From the NCBI GenBank assembly GCA_017517665.1, contig JAFWYP010000045.1, forward strand, positions 1-45,440: a stretch of 45,440 nucleotides of DNA. The letters run 5' to 3'. The stretch's first letter is position 1; each line of letters opens with the position of its first letter. The notes under the pieces are model-generated. The model was not told where the DNA came from. It saw nothing but the letters and a program-made list of their open reading frames with translations, and made no database searches. Shown one piece after another: positions 36,181 through 45,227 of this stretch. The DNA comes from Clostridia bacterium (lineage in GTDB: Bacteria > Bacillota > Clostridia > Oscillospirales > Acutalibacteraceae). The position numbers and the translations under genes were made by a program.

Positions 36181-38562
36181 TTAGTCCGCTTTTTCCTGCG
36201 GCTTTGTTGTCATAATCGAATACAGTTCCGTATCCTTCGGGAAACGGTCTGTAAACGGCAATATGGTACTGCCGTAGAAGATAAGTCCTTCACCTTCGCC
36301 TGACTGAGTTACATAAGAAAGCTGATGAGGGGAAATATTGAGCTGCTTTGCAAGAATCTGTCTGTCGCCCGACGCCTGATTGAGCATATATATGTAGTCG
36401 GAGTTTTCAAAGATATTTTCGATTTCTCTCGATGAGAGCAAATCTTTGACATTTTGCGTTATGCCCGTCGGTATGCCGCCCCATTTTCGGAATCGCTTCC
36501 AAATTTCAACCGTGTATGCAGCCGTCTGTTCTTCTTTGAGCAGAAGGTGCATTTCGTCAATGTAATAACGGGTAGCTCTGTGAGCTTCACGGTTTACGGT
36601 AACACGATTCCATACCTGATCCTGAACGATAAGCATACCGATTTTTTTGAGCTGTTTTCCGAGTTCTTTAATGTCATAACTGACAACACGGCTGCGAATA
36701 TCTACATTCGTGCGGTGATTGAAAACATTGAGTGAACCCGTAACATAGATTTCGAGAGCAGTAGCGATATACTGCGCTTCTTTTTCTTCCTGCTTACGCA
36801 GTTCGTTATACAAATCTTCAAGAATGGGCATATTTTCGGGAACGGGATTTGCAAGATACTCCGTATATACACGGCGTACACAACGGTCAATGATTGTTTT
36901 TTCAACGGGCTGTAATCCGTCTTTGCCTGCAACGATAAGTTCACACAGAGAAAGAATGAAATCGGATTTAAGGGTCAGCGGGTTTTCATCGTCTGAATAG
37001 TTTAGATTCAAGTCCATAGGATTTATAAAGTCCTCGGAAGTGGGTGAAATCTTAATAACCTGACCGTCAAGCCTTTCAACCAATGCTCCGTACTCGGATT
37101 CGGGGTCGCATATAATAATGTCGTCATCTGTTACGAAGAAAACATTTGAAATCTCTCTCTTTGCCGAGAAAGATTTACCCGAACCGGGAGTACCGAGAAT
37201 AAGACCGTTGGGGTTTTTAAGCAGCTTACGGTCAACCATTATCAAGTTGTTCGACAATGCGTTAAGACCGCAATAAAGAGCTTCCTTACTCGTCTGGAAA
37301 AGTTCCTGCGTTGTGAAGGGTATAAAAATAGCGACGCTTGATGTGGTCAAGCCTCGCTGAATTTCTATTTGGTTGTATGCAAGGGGTAAACTGCTCATAA
37401 GTCCTTGTTCCTGTCGGAAATCAAGCCTTACAAGCTGACAGTTGTATTTTTGAGCAATCGAACTTGCCTGAAAAACATTGTTATCGAGCTTCTGTTTGTT
37501 GTCTGCAACATTGAGAACGATAAAGGTGAGCAGGAACATTCGCTCATTTCTGCTCTGCAAGTCCTGAAGGAGCTTTGTTGCTTCGTTGTTGTATGTGGCA
37601 AGGTCAGACGGAATAATATCCATATCGTAACCCGCACGAACTGCCTTTTTCTGTTCTTCAATCTTCATTTTCTGAAGGTCGGTAATCTTCCTTTTTACCG
37701 TTTTAATCGCATTTACTTGGTCAACAGACTGAACGTGCATTGATACCACAACGTTTGATTCCATATCGAGGAAATCTGCAAGCATTCGGTCATTGATTTC
37801 AGGTGCGAGAATCTGCAAAAATGAAGCGGCACCGACTTTCTTGCCGATACCGAATGTTTTGCCATTTGCAAACTCAAACGAGCTGGGAGCGATAAAGTCT
37901 TTTACGGAAAGTCCGGAAGAAGCAAGCCAGTCCCAAGAGAAATTGAAAGGTATCTTTTCATCGGTATGGAACATACCGTGCATTATTTTAAGTCTTTCCC
38001 TTCCGTTTACGGGAGTAGCAATAACACCTAACTTTTTAAAGTTGGTGATAATATCTGCTTCAAGTCGCTCAAGACGGGGTTTTGCCTGCTTTATTGACGG
38101 AGCTTCGATACCGAAAGAAAGATACTTTGTCTTTACAATACCGTTGTTACCCTTTGCAAGCTGTTCACGGAGGAAATTCTGATATTCAACGGCGATACCG
38201 TCAAACATATCTCCACGAACGGGAATTGTGATGTTATCGGAATAAACTTCTTTTGCCCCCGTAAGATTGATGAATGAAAGCTGAAATTTAACCGATGAAT
38301 CGAAATAGTTAAGGAAATCACACCAAGAATCGAAGATGGCGTTTTTGTCCTCATTGTTGTTAAGCTGATAGTTTATATCAAGAAACTTAACCGTTTTCGT
38401 GTAATAGTTATCTGTTACACGGCAGATGCCGTCTTTGAACATTCGCTGAAACGGAATACTGTCCTGAGCTGACATCTGCTTTTTATCTTTGCCTTTTGCT
38501 TTTGCAACAGCAGCATCAATCTGTTTCTGCTGTTCTTTAGTCATTTTTCTGTTTGCCGACAA
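36181..38562 (-). CDS. VirB4-like conjugation ATPase (CD1110 type)
   Basis: I chose TTG 38562, exactly 9 bases after GGAGG; the TTG at 38571 touches that site. The 793-residue protein has an N-terminal CagE/VirB4 domain and a C-terminal ATPase with Walker A (GTPGSGKSFSAKRE, near 461), DPESEYGALVERL, and Walker B (RYYIDEMHLLLKEEQ, near 667), then GGIPTGITQNVKDLL. It powers the type IV secretion channel. It follows the PrgI gene by 18 bases. All ATPase motifs are present. Confidence 0.95.
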   Translation of the reverse strand: MSANRKMTKEQQKQIDAAVAKAKGKDKKQMSAQDSIPFQRMFKDGICRVTDNYYTKTVKFLDINYQLNNNEDKNAIFDSWCDFLNYFDSSVKFQLSFINLTGAKEVYSDNITIPVRGDMFDGIAVEYQNFLREQLAKGNNGIVKTKYLSFGIEAPSIKQAKPRLERLEADIITNFKKLGVIATPVNGRERLKIMHGMFHTDEKIPFNFSWDWLASSGLSVKDFIAPSSFEFANGKTFGIGKKVGAASFLQILAPEINDRMLADFLDMESNVVVSMHVQSVDQVNAIKTVKRKITDLQKMKIEEQKKAVRAGYDMDIIPSDLATYNNEATKLLQDLQSRNERMFLLTFIVLNVADNKQKLDNNVFQASSIAQKYNCQLVRLDFRQEQGLMSSLPLAYNQIEIQRGLTTSSVAIFIPFTTQELFQTSKEALYCGLNALSNNLIMVDRKLLKNPNGLILGTPGSGKSFSAKREISNVFFVTDDDIIICDPESEYGALVERLDGQVIKISPTSEDFINPMDLNLNYSDDENPLTLKSDFILSLCELIVAGKDGLQPVEKTIIDRCVRRVYTEYLANPVPENMPILEDLYNELRKQEEKEAQYIATALEIYVTGSLNVFNHRTNVDIRSRVVSYDIKELGKQLKKIGMLIVQDQVWNRVTVNREAHRATRYYIDEMHLLLKEEQTAAYTVEIWKRFRKWGGIPTGITQNVKDLLSSREIENIFENSDYIYMLNQASGDRQILAKQLNISPHQLSYVTQSGEGEGLIFYGSTILPFTDRFPKDTELYSIMTTKPQEKAD

Positions 38563-38580
38563 TCGCTTCAACCTCCTTAT

Positions 38581-38913
38581 CTAACTTATCCTGCCTTTCG
38601 AGAAGGCATAATAGTTGTTAGTCATATAAGGTCGCTGTTTCGGTTTTATAAACAAAACCTCCGCCATATTCTTAACTACCTTTTCAAAAGGCTGTCCGTT
38701 CTTTTCATACATTCCGAGAAGAACAAACGGAACCATTACCAATATCATTACGATTGCAGCCGCACTGACATTGAGAAATGATTTCAAAAGGAAGAAAAGG
38801 GGTATAGCGATTACAGCACCGCTGCCAAAACAGATAAGCTGTCGCTTTGTAAGATTGAACATTGCCTTTGTTTTGACTGCGTTTAAATCTTTGGGTACGG
38901 GAACGTAAGCCAC
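38581..38913 (-). CDS. PrgI family protein
   Basis: The 110-residue protein starts at GTG 38913 after AAAGGAG. It has MAYVPVPKDLNAVKTKAMFNLTKRQ-type N-terminus, two membrane segments (LICFGSGAVIAIPLFFLL and AAAIVMILVMVPFVLLGMY) and a cytoplasmic KPQRPYMTNN end, the standard PrgI layout (VirB3-like). It sits between VirB6 and VirB4 genes as in related systems. Confidence 0.9.
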   Translation of the reverse strand: MAYVPVPKDLNAVKTKAMFNLTKRQLICFGSGAVIAIPLFFLLKSFLNVSAAAIVMILVMVPFVLLGMYEKNGQPFEKVVKNMAEVLFIKPKQRPYMTNNYYAFSKGRIS

Positions 38914-38930
38914 GAAATCTCTCCTTTCCG

Positions 38931-39803
38931 TTAATGAGCGTTAAAGATAGATTTTGCAAGTGACCCGGTTTTGAAAAGGCTGAAACAGAGAAGAACGGTA
39001 TATCCCATACAAGTCCATATTGCATAGGAAATATCATCGGTAACTGTGATGTTCTCAACAAGTGCCGCATAAATCGCAACACAAACGATGATAAGAAATG
39101 CTTGGAATGCAAGTGCAAACAGATTTCGCAGATAATTCTGTCCCATCTGTCCGCTTTCTTTGTTCATCATTGTTGCCATAGGAATGGGAGCAACGGAAGT
39201 AACAAGATATATTTCTATCATTCTTCCGAACACAACTACCAAAATACAGATTTGGAGTATGCCCATACAGATTTTTACGATACCTGACTGCATCCACAGT
39301 CCGATAAGTCCGCCTATGCTCATAGCTTCGAGTTTGCCTTCGAGATCGGTTATGAAATCGGTCATATCTATTGAAGTATCACCGATTACCACTCCCGCAG
39401 ATTCCACTATGATTTCGTGTCCGAGGTCGAATACCGCCATTACAATATCCCAAGTATTTGTCACTATGAGAACAGCTCCCGCCGTTTTAAATGCCCATTT
39501 GAAGAACTGAAATGTGTCAACATCGTTATGAAAGTTGTTTCTGTCAACAATCATCTGTATCAGTTCGAGGGTCATAACAATAGCGAGAATCACACCTGCA
39601 ATCGGAACCATTACGTTTTCCGAAAGATTGTGAACCATATTGAATATTGCAGTATTCCAATTCTGCGGGGTAGAGCCGACTTGTCCTGCTATTTCGCCGA
39701 CCTTTTCATTAACTTGGTCGAACAAGCCTGTAAGGTTGGTTGTAATTCCTTCGGTTAATATTTCCCGAAACCAATCCTCAATAGCCTGAATAATCGTATC
39801 CAT
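38931..39803 (-). CDS. VirB6/TrbL-like channel protein (CD1112 type)
   Basis: The protein has 290 residues and about five membrane segments (VMVPIAGVILAIVMTLELI; AFKTAGAVLIVTNTWDIVMA; ICMGILQICILVVVFG; FALAFQAFLIIVCVAIYAAL; CMGYTVLLCFSLF). An amphipathic N-terminus carries LTGLFDQVNEKVGEIAGQ. The mix of membrane segments and the place between Maff2 and PrgI genes match the VirB6-like protein of Tn1549-type ICEs, the inner-membrane channel core. Confidence 0.9.
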   Translation of the reverse strand: MDTIIQAIEDWFREILTEGITTNLTGLFDQVNEKVGEIAGQVGSTPQNWNTAIFNMVHNLSENVMVPIAGVILAIVMTLELIQMIVDRNNFHNDVDTFQFFKWAFKTAGAVLIVTNTWDIVMAVFDLGHEIIVESAGVVIGDTSIDMTDFITDLEGKLEAMSIGGLIGLWMQSGIVKICMGILQICILVVVFGRMIEIYLVTSVAPIPMATMMNKESGQMGQNYLRNLFALAFQAFLIIVCVAIYAALVENITVTDDISYAIWTCMGYTVLLCFSLFKTGSLAKSIFNAH

Positions 39804-39826
39804 AGCTCAAGTCACTCCTTTCGGTT

Positions 39827-39852
39827 GGCTCCCGTGCCGAAACACGAGAGCC
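39827..39852 (-). other. Intergenic hairpin between Maff2 and VirB6 genes
   Basis: Ten-base arms (39827-39836, 39843-39852) pair with one G-U in the minus-strand RNA. No T-tract follows; the VirB6 ribosome site comes directly after. It may act as a 3' stabiliser or processing site that lets the Maff2 mRNA accumulate above the rest. Confidence 0.45.
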
Positions 39853-39889
39853 GCTTGATATTACTCAATCAATTTCTATCCGTCTTTTA

Positions 39890-40105
39890 TTAACCGAACA
39901 GACCCGAAAGAAGGGGTACAAGAGTGATGCCGATGAGTGCAACGCCGCCGCCAGCCATAAGCTGCTTCATACCCTGCGACTTTGCACCGGGGTTATCGTT
40001 GCCGTAGCCTTCAAGAAGGTTGATTGCACCCCAGATGCCAAGACCTGCACCGAGTGCAATAACGAGTGTCTGCAGTACACCTACTGCTGAGTTGAAAAAT
40101 GCCAT
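39890..40105 (-). CDS. Maff2 family small membrane protein (pilin-like)
   Basis: The protein has 71 residues with two membrane segments (LQTLVIALGAGLGIWGAINLL and GGGVALIGITLVPLLSGLF) joined by the conserved EGYGNDNPGAKSQG loop. This is the Maff2 family, which takes the place of the VirB2 pilin in Tn1549-like systems. No canonical ribosome site precedes ATG 40105; a TAA stop lies directly before it, and a full ribosome site with an ATG-TAG pair is 44 bases further upstream. Confidence 0.9.
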   Translation of the reverse strand: MAFFNSAVGVLQTLVIALGAGLGIWGAINLLEGYGNDNPGAKSQGMKQLMAGGGVALIGITLVPLLSGLFG

Positions 40106-40143
40106 TTAAAAAATACGTATAGATTTTACGTGTCTTTAGTTCG

Positions 40144-40158
40144 CTACATAACGTTTCT
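40144..40158 (-). promoter_or_regulatory. Start-stop (ATG-TAG) element behind a perfect ribosome site, leader of the Maff2 gene
   Basis: On the minus strand, GAAAGGAG (ending at 40157) is followed after 7 bases by ATG (40149-40147) and at once by TAG (40146-40144). A ribosome would start and stop without elongation. The Maff2 start is 39 bases on, with only A/T-rich sequence before it. The pair could stall ribosomes and control or protect the Maff2 mRNA. Confidence 0.45.
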
Positions 40159-40215
40159 CCTTTCAATTTCTATAATTTTTTGTTGATACGAACATTTTGT
40201 CTTGATATATATAAA

Positions 40216-40237
40216 AGCCACCGTTATTACGGTGACT
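40216..40237 (-). terminator. Rho-independent terminator overlapping the VirD4 stop codon
   Basis: Nine-base arms (40216-40224, 40229-40237) around TATT have one G-U in the minus-strand RNA, followed by TTTTATATAT. It splits the coupling-protein transcript from the Maff2-VirB6-PrgI-VirB4 transcript. Confidence 0.7.
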
Positions 40238-42005
40238 GCTGTTGTTCGTCGGATACATCTATTTCATAAACTTCATAGACATCATCCGGCTTTGTTTTGA
40301 GTTTTGTTGACACGAATTTTTCAATGTCAAACTCATTTTTCTTATCATAGTCGGAAAGTTGCTTGTATTTCGGGTGTTTTGTTATGTCATATTTGTTTGA
40401 CATAAAGGGACGGACACCACGGAGCTGAAGAATACATTTTGAGCCATCCAAGACTGCGAGTTCATCAACCGATGCAAGTTCCTTTCCGAGTTTCTGATAG
40501 TTAAGGCTGTGCGAGGTTTCTCTGCCTCTGCTTTCGCCCGTGTTAAAGGTATCAATGGTTTCTTTACCGAGAGCCGTTGAAAGTTCTTTCAATGTTGTCG
40601 GCTCTGAACCACCGAGGAATATTCTGCTGTCACAGTTGCCGATAATTGTATCGGCATTATCCTTATACAAGGCTTTGAGCTGTGACTGTGCCTGCAAAAC
40701 AAGGCAAGCTGAAATCTCACGGCTTCGGATTGTTGCCATAAGTTTTTCGAGATTCGGTATCTGACCGATATTTGCCGCTTCGTCGATAAGACATCTGACG
40801 TGGATAGGCAATCTTCCGCCGTAAACATCGTCAGCTTTTTCGCAAAGCAGATTAAAAAGCTGAGTATAAATCATTGAGATGAGGAAATTAAATGTTGCAT
40901 CTGTATCTGACATTATGAGAAAAAGAGCCGTTTTTCTGTCACCCGTCATATCAAGCTCCAATTCATCATACATAGTAATTTCTCTTACTTCTGCAATATC
41001 GAAGGGAGCAAGGCGGGCGGCACAAGAAATCAGAACTGATTTAGCCGTTTTGCCTGCGGCAAGTTTGTATTTCTTGTATTGCCTTACAGCGAAATGTTCG
41101 GGGTCTTTTGCTTCAAGTTCGTCAAACAGATAGTCAACGGGATTTTTAAAACTTTCATCATCTTCTCTGACTTCCATTGCGTTAATCATAGAAATAAGCG
41201 TAGCAAAGTTCTTTTCTTCATCAAGACCTTCATACCACAAGTAACCGATTAAGGCACAGTAAAGCAATGTTTCTGCTTTAACCCAAAAATCATCACCTGC
41301 TTTTCCTTCGCCTTTGGTGTTGGCGATAAGAGTAGTAACGAGTTTCAATATATCCTTTTCTGAATGGATATATGAAAAGGGGTTATAGTTGAAGGACTTT
41401 TTGAAATTGATTGTATTGAAAATCTTGATTTTGTAGCCTTCCTTTTCAAGCATCTTTCCGCACTCAATAGCAACCGTACCTTTCGGGTCGGTTACAACAT
41501 ACGATGAATGGCATTGCATAAGGTTCGGTTTAATCCAAAACCTTGTTTTACCTGAACCCGAACCGCCTACGATAAGAACGTTCTTATTTCTTGCGTTTTT
41601 CGGTTCTTTCGGTCTGTTGCTCATCATCAGACTTTCTGTTTGAGTGAGGATTACATTGTTTTGAAATACAGGGTCTTGAAACGGAGCAATATCATCGTGA
41701 GTTCCCCAACGGGCAGAGCCGTATTCTTCATTCTTTCGATATTTCTTTGCGTTTTTACTCTTAACATAAACTGCAAGCCTTATGCCTGCAGCAATCGTTG
41801 CTCCTACAATAATATCGAAGATATGAAAGCTCGGAATAATATCCTCGAAGGCAAGAGTTAAGCCCTCCATTATATGGAGAGCTTTGCCTTGAAAATCAGT
41901 ACCCGGCGCAAGTCGGATAGCCTGACCTATTTTAGTTGCCATAATTCCGATTACAACATACGGAATGTTGGGAACGATGATTTTTTTGAGATTTATATTT
42001 CTCAA
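40227..42005 (-). CDS. VirD4/TraG-like coupling ATPase (CD1115 type)
   Basis: The protein has 592 residues and starts at TTG 42005, overlapping the PcfB stop by 4 bases. Two N-terminal membrane segments (about 10-30 and 55-80) precede the ATPase: Walker A VGGSGSGKTRFWIKPN (near 148), DPKGTVAIECGKML, Walker B CLIDEAANIGQIPN (near 413), and SREISACLVLQAQSQL. It links the relaxosome to the channel. The C-terminus is acidic (YEVYEIDVSDEQQQSP). All motifs are intact. Confidence 0.95.
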   Translation of the reverse strand: MRNINLKKIIVPNIPYVVIGIMATKIGQAIRLAPGTDFQGKALHIMEGLTLAFEDIIPSFHIFDIIVGATIAAGIRLAVYVKSKNAKKYRKNEEYGSARWGTHDDIAPFQDPVFQNNVILTQTESLMMSNRPKEPKNARNKNVLIVGGSGSGKTRFWIKPNLMQCHSSYVVTDPKGTVAIECGKMLEKEGYKIKIFNTINFKKSFNYNPFSYIHSEKDILKLVTTLIANTKGEGKAGDDFWVKAETLLYCALIGYLWYEGLDEEKNFATLISMINAMEVREDDESFKNPVDYLFDELEAKDPEHFAVRQYKKYKLAAGKTAKSVLISCAARLAPFDIAEVREITMYDELELDMTGDRKTALFLIMSDTDATFNFLISMIYTQLFNLLCEKADDVYGGRLPIHVRCLIDEAANIGQIPNLEKLMATIRSREISACLVLQAQSQLKALYKDNADTIIGNCDSRIFLGGSEPTTLKELSTALGKETIDTFNTGESRGRETSHSLNYQKLGKELASVDELAVLDGSKCILQLRGVRPFMSNKYDITKHPKYKQLSDYDKKNEFDIEKFVSTKLKTKPDDVYEVYEIDVSDEQQQSP

Positions 42006-42487
42006 CGTTCACCACGTTCCTTGTTTTTGATTTTGGTGGGAAGTGATTTAATCTTTTCCGCTATATTCTTTATTTTTACTGCAATGGGTTCTTTGTTTTT
42101 CTTTTTAATTGTATTTGCGGTGTATTCCTTAAATGCCGCAGTTAAGGCATCGGCATCTCTTGCTTTGAAGAAAACAAGATATTTCGGAGGACTAACTGTT
42201 TTGTCCTTTTTTACGGCATAGTCAACACCGTATTTTCTTGCAACACGGTCAAAGTCCTTGATGTTTTTATCGGTGATTTCGATATTTGTCAAACCCTGAT
42301 TCTGTGCTGCAAGCTGTTTTACGGTCTGCTTTCCGTGAGGAATAACATCTTTGTTTTGATTATGCTGAGCCGCTTTGTTTCTCTGATGTGCAAGGAACTT
42401 TTCCAATGCCTGCTTGAGTGTTCTTGCGGTGAGCTTTGTTGTATTAACGGATAGTGTGACCATTTTGCTTTCAACTTCTTCCTGCAA
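42002..42487 (-). CDS. PcfB family protein (DUF3801)
   Basis: The 161-residue protein starts at TTG 42487, 9 bases after AAGGAG. Motifs are TARTLKQALEKFLAHQR, HGKQTVKQLAAQNQGL, and DFDRVARKYGVDYAVKKDK. PcfB proteins accompany VirD4-type coupling proteins and are thought to help relaxosome loading. The C-terminus is very basic. It overlaps the VirD4 gene by 4 bases, so the two proteins are probably made in step. Confidence 0.88.
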   Translation of the reverse strand: MQEEVESKMVTLSVNTTKLTARTLKQALEKFLAHQRNKAAQHNQNKDVIPHGKQTVKQLAAQNQGLTNIEITDKNIKDFDRVARKYGVDYAVKKDKTVSPPKYLVFFKARDADALTAAFKEYTANTIKKKNKEPIAVKIKNIAEKIKSLPTKIKNKERGER

Positions 42488-42493
42488 ATGCTA

Positions 42494-44626
42494 TCACTCC
42501 TTCCAGTCAACAATATAGACGATTTCAATTACTTGCTCGTCAATGGGAGATGAAGTAGCGGAAACAACCGCATCGTAAACAACCGAAGAAGATGTATCTT
42601 TTTCGATTATCCAACTGTTATTGTATGAAAGACTGTCCGTTGTTCCGGAGCTATCTGTCTGAATACCGTTCATTTTAAAGCCGATCTTTTTAGAATCGAC
42701 TTTTTCATTTGCCATGTTCGTTGAATACGGCACGATATTCCAACCGTTTTGGGAATTTATATCAGCTTTCTTTACTGATACAGCCGCTGTTGAATTATTG
42801 ATAATTACAACATCTGAAGGGGCATAAACTTCACCGTCAGTTCCCATCGTGAGAACCATTGTTGTCGGTACGGTTACAGAGAACTTTGTCATAAGATAAC
42901 CGCACTTATCACAATAACAGTCCGAGTTTTGGTCAACGTGGTCTGCATAAGAGATATATTTTTCTCCGCATATACAGCTTTGTGTTACCTTATGTTGTGA
43001 TTCTGAAAACTGCGTATATACAGTTGAAGCCGTGAAGCTATGTGCTTCTAATGTTTCTTTTTCATAAACACATTCATCACAAGGATTAATCTTTATGTGT
43101 TCAGATTCATTAAGAAGATTATAATATGGTGCTGTTTTGTAATGGTGATAATCTGTATATCCCCAACCCATATCACATTGTTTGCATCTTTTAGTGCGAG
43201 TATGTCGTTCTTCATTACTGTAATTCCAAGATTCTGTTACCCAATACCACTCGTGTTCGCCGTGTTCGATTTTTATGTTACCACAATCTGAACAGACACT
43301 TTCTCTTTGGTGATATTTAGTATGGTTATATTCATCATCATAAAGATTATCAGAATCATACTTGTACCATTCGCCAGAAATGTGATTATGTTCAGCAGTT
43401 TCGGTTGTAGTATATCCACACTCTGCACAAGGTTTTATTACCGTATGTGTTCCGTCACCGTTATCTTCATAAATGTAGTCTGATTCAAGAAAATGGTGAT
43501 AATCTGTATGATTTACCGTGTAATTACATACCGTACAATGTTTTGACCTTTTGTGTCTTGTGTCGCTATAACTTGACCAATCGCTGAACTCGGTGAAAGT
43601 GTGAAGCTCAAAATCCATTCCGGAAGAGCCGCAGTTTGTACAAGTGGTGTCCCTTTTGTGATATTCCTGATAGCTGTAGTCAGTATCCACTTCGGTAAAA
43701 TAATATTCCCATTGTCCATTGGTGTTTGAATGTTTTTTTGTTTCGCTTCCATTGTATCCACACGTTGAGCAACTTTTTGTTCGGCTGCAAGTGCCGTTAC
43801 CGTTGTCTGTCCATTTGCCATAGCTGAACTGATGGTTGGCATATTCATTAGTAGAATATCCGCAAGTTGAACAAGATATTGTTCTTTTATGCTGTGTATC
43901 TGAACTGTTTGTCCACGACCCGGTTTTGGTACTGTGATTATCTGATTCTCTTGCTGAATATCCGCAATAGATACAGGTTTTGGTACGAGTATGATAACTG
44001 CTTGCGTTACTTTCCCAAGCACCATAACTCCATGTATGACCCTCCAGAACGGATGTTTCTACTCCGCAACCTGTTGTTGACTGGTATTTTTCGGCAATAG
44101 CATACAAATCTTCATCGGATAGATATGCATTTTCACCTGAAAGTCCTTGATAAAAACTTCTGATTGGAGAATCATCTCTGAGATCGGGTGCATAATCGCA
44201 AATCTTATTTGCATAGTGATAAACCGAGCTGTATTGTGTATAACTTTTGGTTGTGAATCCGTGGTCAGCACACATCAAAACCATTGTGTGTCTTAATAAA
44301 CTGCCGTCTGAATTATCATACTTCGGGCAATAGATAACATACATATGCTCATTCTGATAACCGTTGGATGTGTTTACATAGGGCAATTGATATGCATCTT
44401 TATATTTCATACCCCCGACATAAGGAACACTACTGTTTATTAACTCATCTGGGTTTCCATATGGACCTGAAATCATAACATCTTTAAAGCAAAGGGTCTT
44501 TCCGCATCCATATTCGGTGGTTAAAATTGTGTTTGCTGCAACAACATCCATTCTTACACCAACACCGCAAATAATCAAACATAACAGCAAGGTCAAAACC
44601 TTAAAAACTTTAGAGTGCTTTTTCAT
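42494..44626 (-). CDS. Large secreted protein with about ten Cys/His repeats and a WxL-like C-terminal domain
   Basis: The protein has 710 residues. A signal peptide (residues 8-31) precedes a domain with CGKTLCFKDVMISGP. From about residue 190 to 580 there are nine repeats of 33-44 residues, each with His, then C-x2-C (CIYCGY, CSTCGY, CTNCG, CAECGY), then His about 9-10 residues on; a tenth copy is degenerate. A C-terminal beta domain (about 590-710; FSVTVPTTMVLTMGTDG ... VIEIVYIVDWKE) resembles the two small secreted proteins encoded next to it. Such repeats occur in gut Clostridia surface proteins. A contact or adhesin role in mating is plausible. First gene before PcfB; ribosome site CGGAGG. 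Confidence 0.8.
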   Translation of the reverse strand: MKKHSKVFKVLTLLLCLIICGVGVRMDVVAANTILTTEYGCGKTLCFKDVMISGPYGNPDELINSSVPYVGGMKYKDAYQLPYVNTSNGYQNEHMYVIYCPKYDNSDGSLLRHTMVLMCADHGFTTKSYTQYSSVYHYANKICDYAPDLRDDSPIRSFYQGLSGENAYLSDEDLYAIAEKYQSTTGCGVETSVLEGHTWSYGAWESNASSYHTRTKTCIYCGYSARESDNHSTKTGSWTNSSDTQHKRTISCSTCGYSTNEYANHQFSYGKWTDNGNGTCSRTKSCSTCGYNGSETKKHSNTNGQWEYYFTEVDTDYSYQEYHKRDTTCTNCGSSGMDFELHTFTEFSDWSSYSDTRHKRSKHCTVCNYTVNHTDYHHFLESDYIYEDNGDGTHTVIKPCAECGYTTTETAEHNHISGEWYKYDSDNLYDDEYNHTKYHQRESVCSDCGNIKIEHGEHEWYWVTESWNYSNEERHTRTKRCKQCDMGWGYTDYHHYKTAPYYNLLNESEHIKINPCDECVYEKETLEAHSFTASTVYTQFSESQHKVTQSCICGEKYISYADHVDQNSDCYCDKCGYLMTKFSVTVPTTMVLTMGTDGEVYAPSDVVIINNSTAAVSVKKADINSQNGWNIVPYSTNMANEKVDSKKIGFKMNGIQTDSSGTTDSLSYNNSWIIEKDTSSSVVYDAVVSATSSPIDEQVIEIVYIVDWKE

Positions 44627-44641
44627 TTTGCACCTCCGCCC

Positions 44642-45151
44642 TTAATCTGCGATTGCAATAGTAAATACCACCTTTGCGATTTCAGCATCTTTTTCCGTTG
44701 ATGCGTCTTTCGATACTTTGGCGAAATATTTGAGATTCAGGCTTTCCTGCGGAGCAATAACGGGAAATGCCGTTGAGCTGATAAGCATTGAGCCATCATC
44801 TTTTGTGGGAATGCCGTTGATTTTGAGGGCAACTGTTTTCTTGCCCGAAAAGTTTTCGTAATTGCCGATTTTGTATGAACCATCCGTAACTGTTACATCG
44901 GTAACTTTGATACTTCCGTATTTTGCATTGTTCGTGATTTTTGCATTATCGGCTGTGATAACCGTTCCGTTTACAATCTCAATCGGAAATGAAGCGGGAA
45001 CAGTAACACTCACGGCTCTGTATTCATTTGATACCGTCAGCTTGACGGGTACTGATGCTTTGGCATAAGATGCCGCAAAAGCATTTACAGATGTGAGTGA
45101 GAAAACGAGAGCGATGGCAAGAATAATTGCCGTTATTTTCTTATGTTTCAT
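44642..45151 (-). CDS. Small secreted protein, same C-terminal fold as its neighbours
   Basis: The protein has 169 residues with a signal peptide (KKITAIILAIALVFSLTSVNAFA). The mature part is a beta-rich domain: VSVTVPASFPIEIVNGTV, ITNNAKYGSIKVTDVTV, FSGKKTVALKINGIPT and a final AKVVFTIAIAD strand. The order of strands matches the C-terminal domain of the 710-residue protein and the partial protein at 45228. It is probably an extracellular subunit of a shared surface structure. It lies 15 bases before the large gene, with AAAGGCAGG as ribosome site. Confidence 0.72.
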   Translation of the reverse strand: MKHKKITAIILAIALVFSLTSVNAFAASYAKASVPVKLTVSNEYRAVSVTVPASFPIEIVNGTVITADNAKITNNAKYGSIKVTDVTVTDGSYKIGNYENFSGKKTVALKINGIPTKDDGSMLISSTAFPVIAPQESLNLKYFAKVSKDASTEKDAEIAKVVFTIAIAD

Positions 45152-45176
45152 TGATTATCCTGCCTTTCTTAATAGT

Positions 45177-45207
45177 AAAGCGGCAACCGTTTATTGGTCG
45201 CCGCTTT
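45177..45207 (-). terminator. Intergenic hairpin between the secreted-protein genes
   Basis: Twelve-base arms (45177-45188, 45196-45207) with one G-U pair in the minus-strand RNA. The following T-tract is short (TTTACTATT), so it may be partial termination or an mRNA stabiliser. Confidence 0.5.
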
Positions 45208-45227
45208 GTTAATTGGTTTTGCTTTAA

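Noticed and set aside
43513-44025. 170-residue minus-strand ORF within the repeat protein
   Set aside because: It is a shifted frame of the Cys/His repeats and keeps its length only because of their base periodicity.
42494-44626. CRISPR-like repeat array in the 43.1-44.0 kb region
   Set aside because: The periodicity is at the protein level, with diverged DNA and coding continuity; there are no identical direct repeats with uniform spacers.
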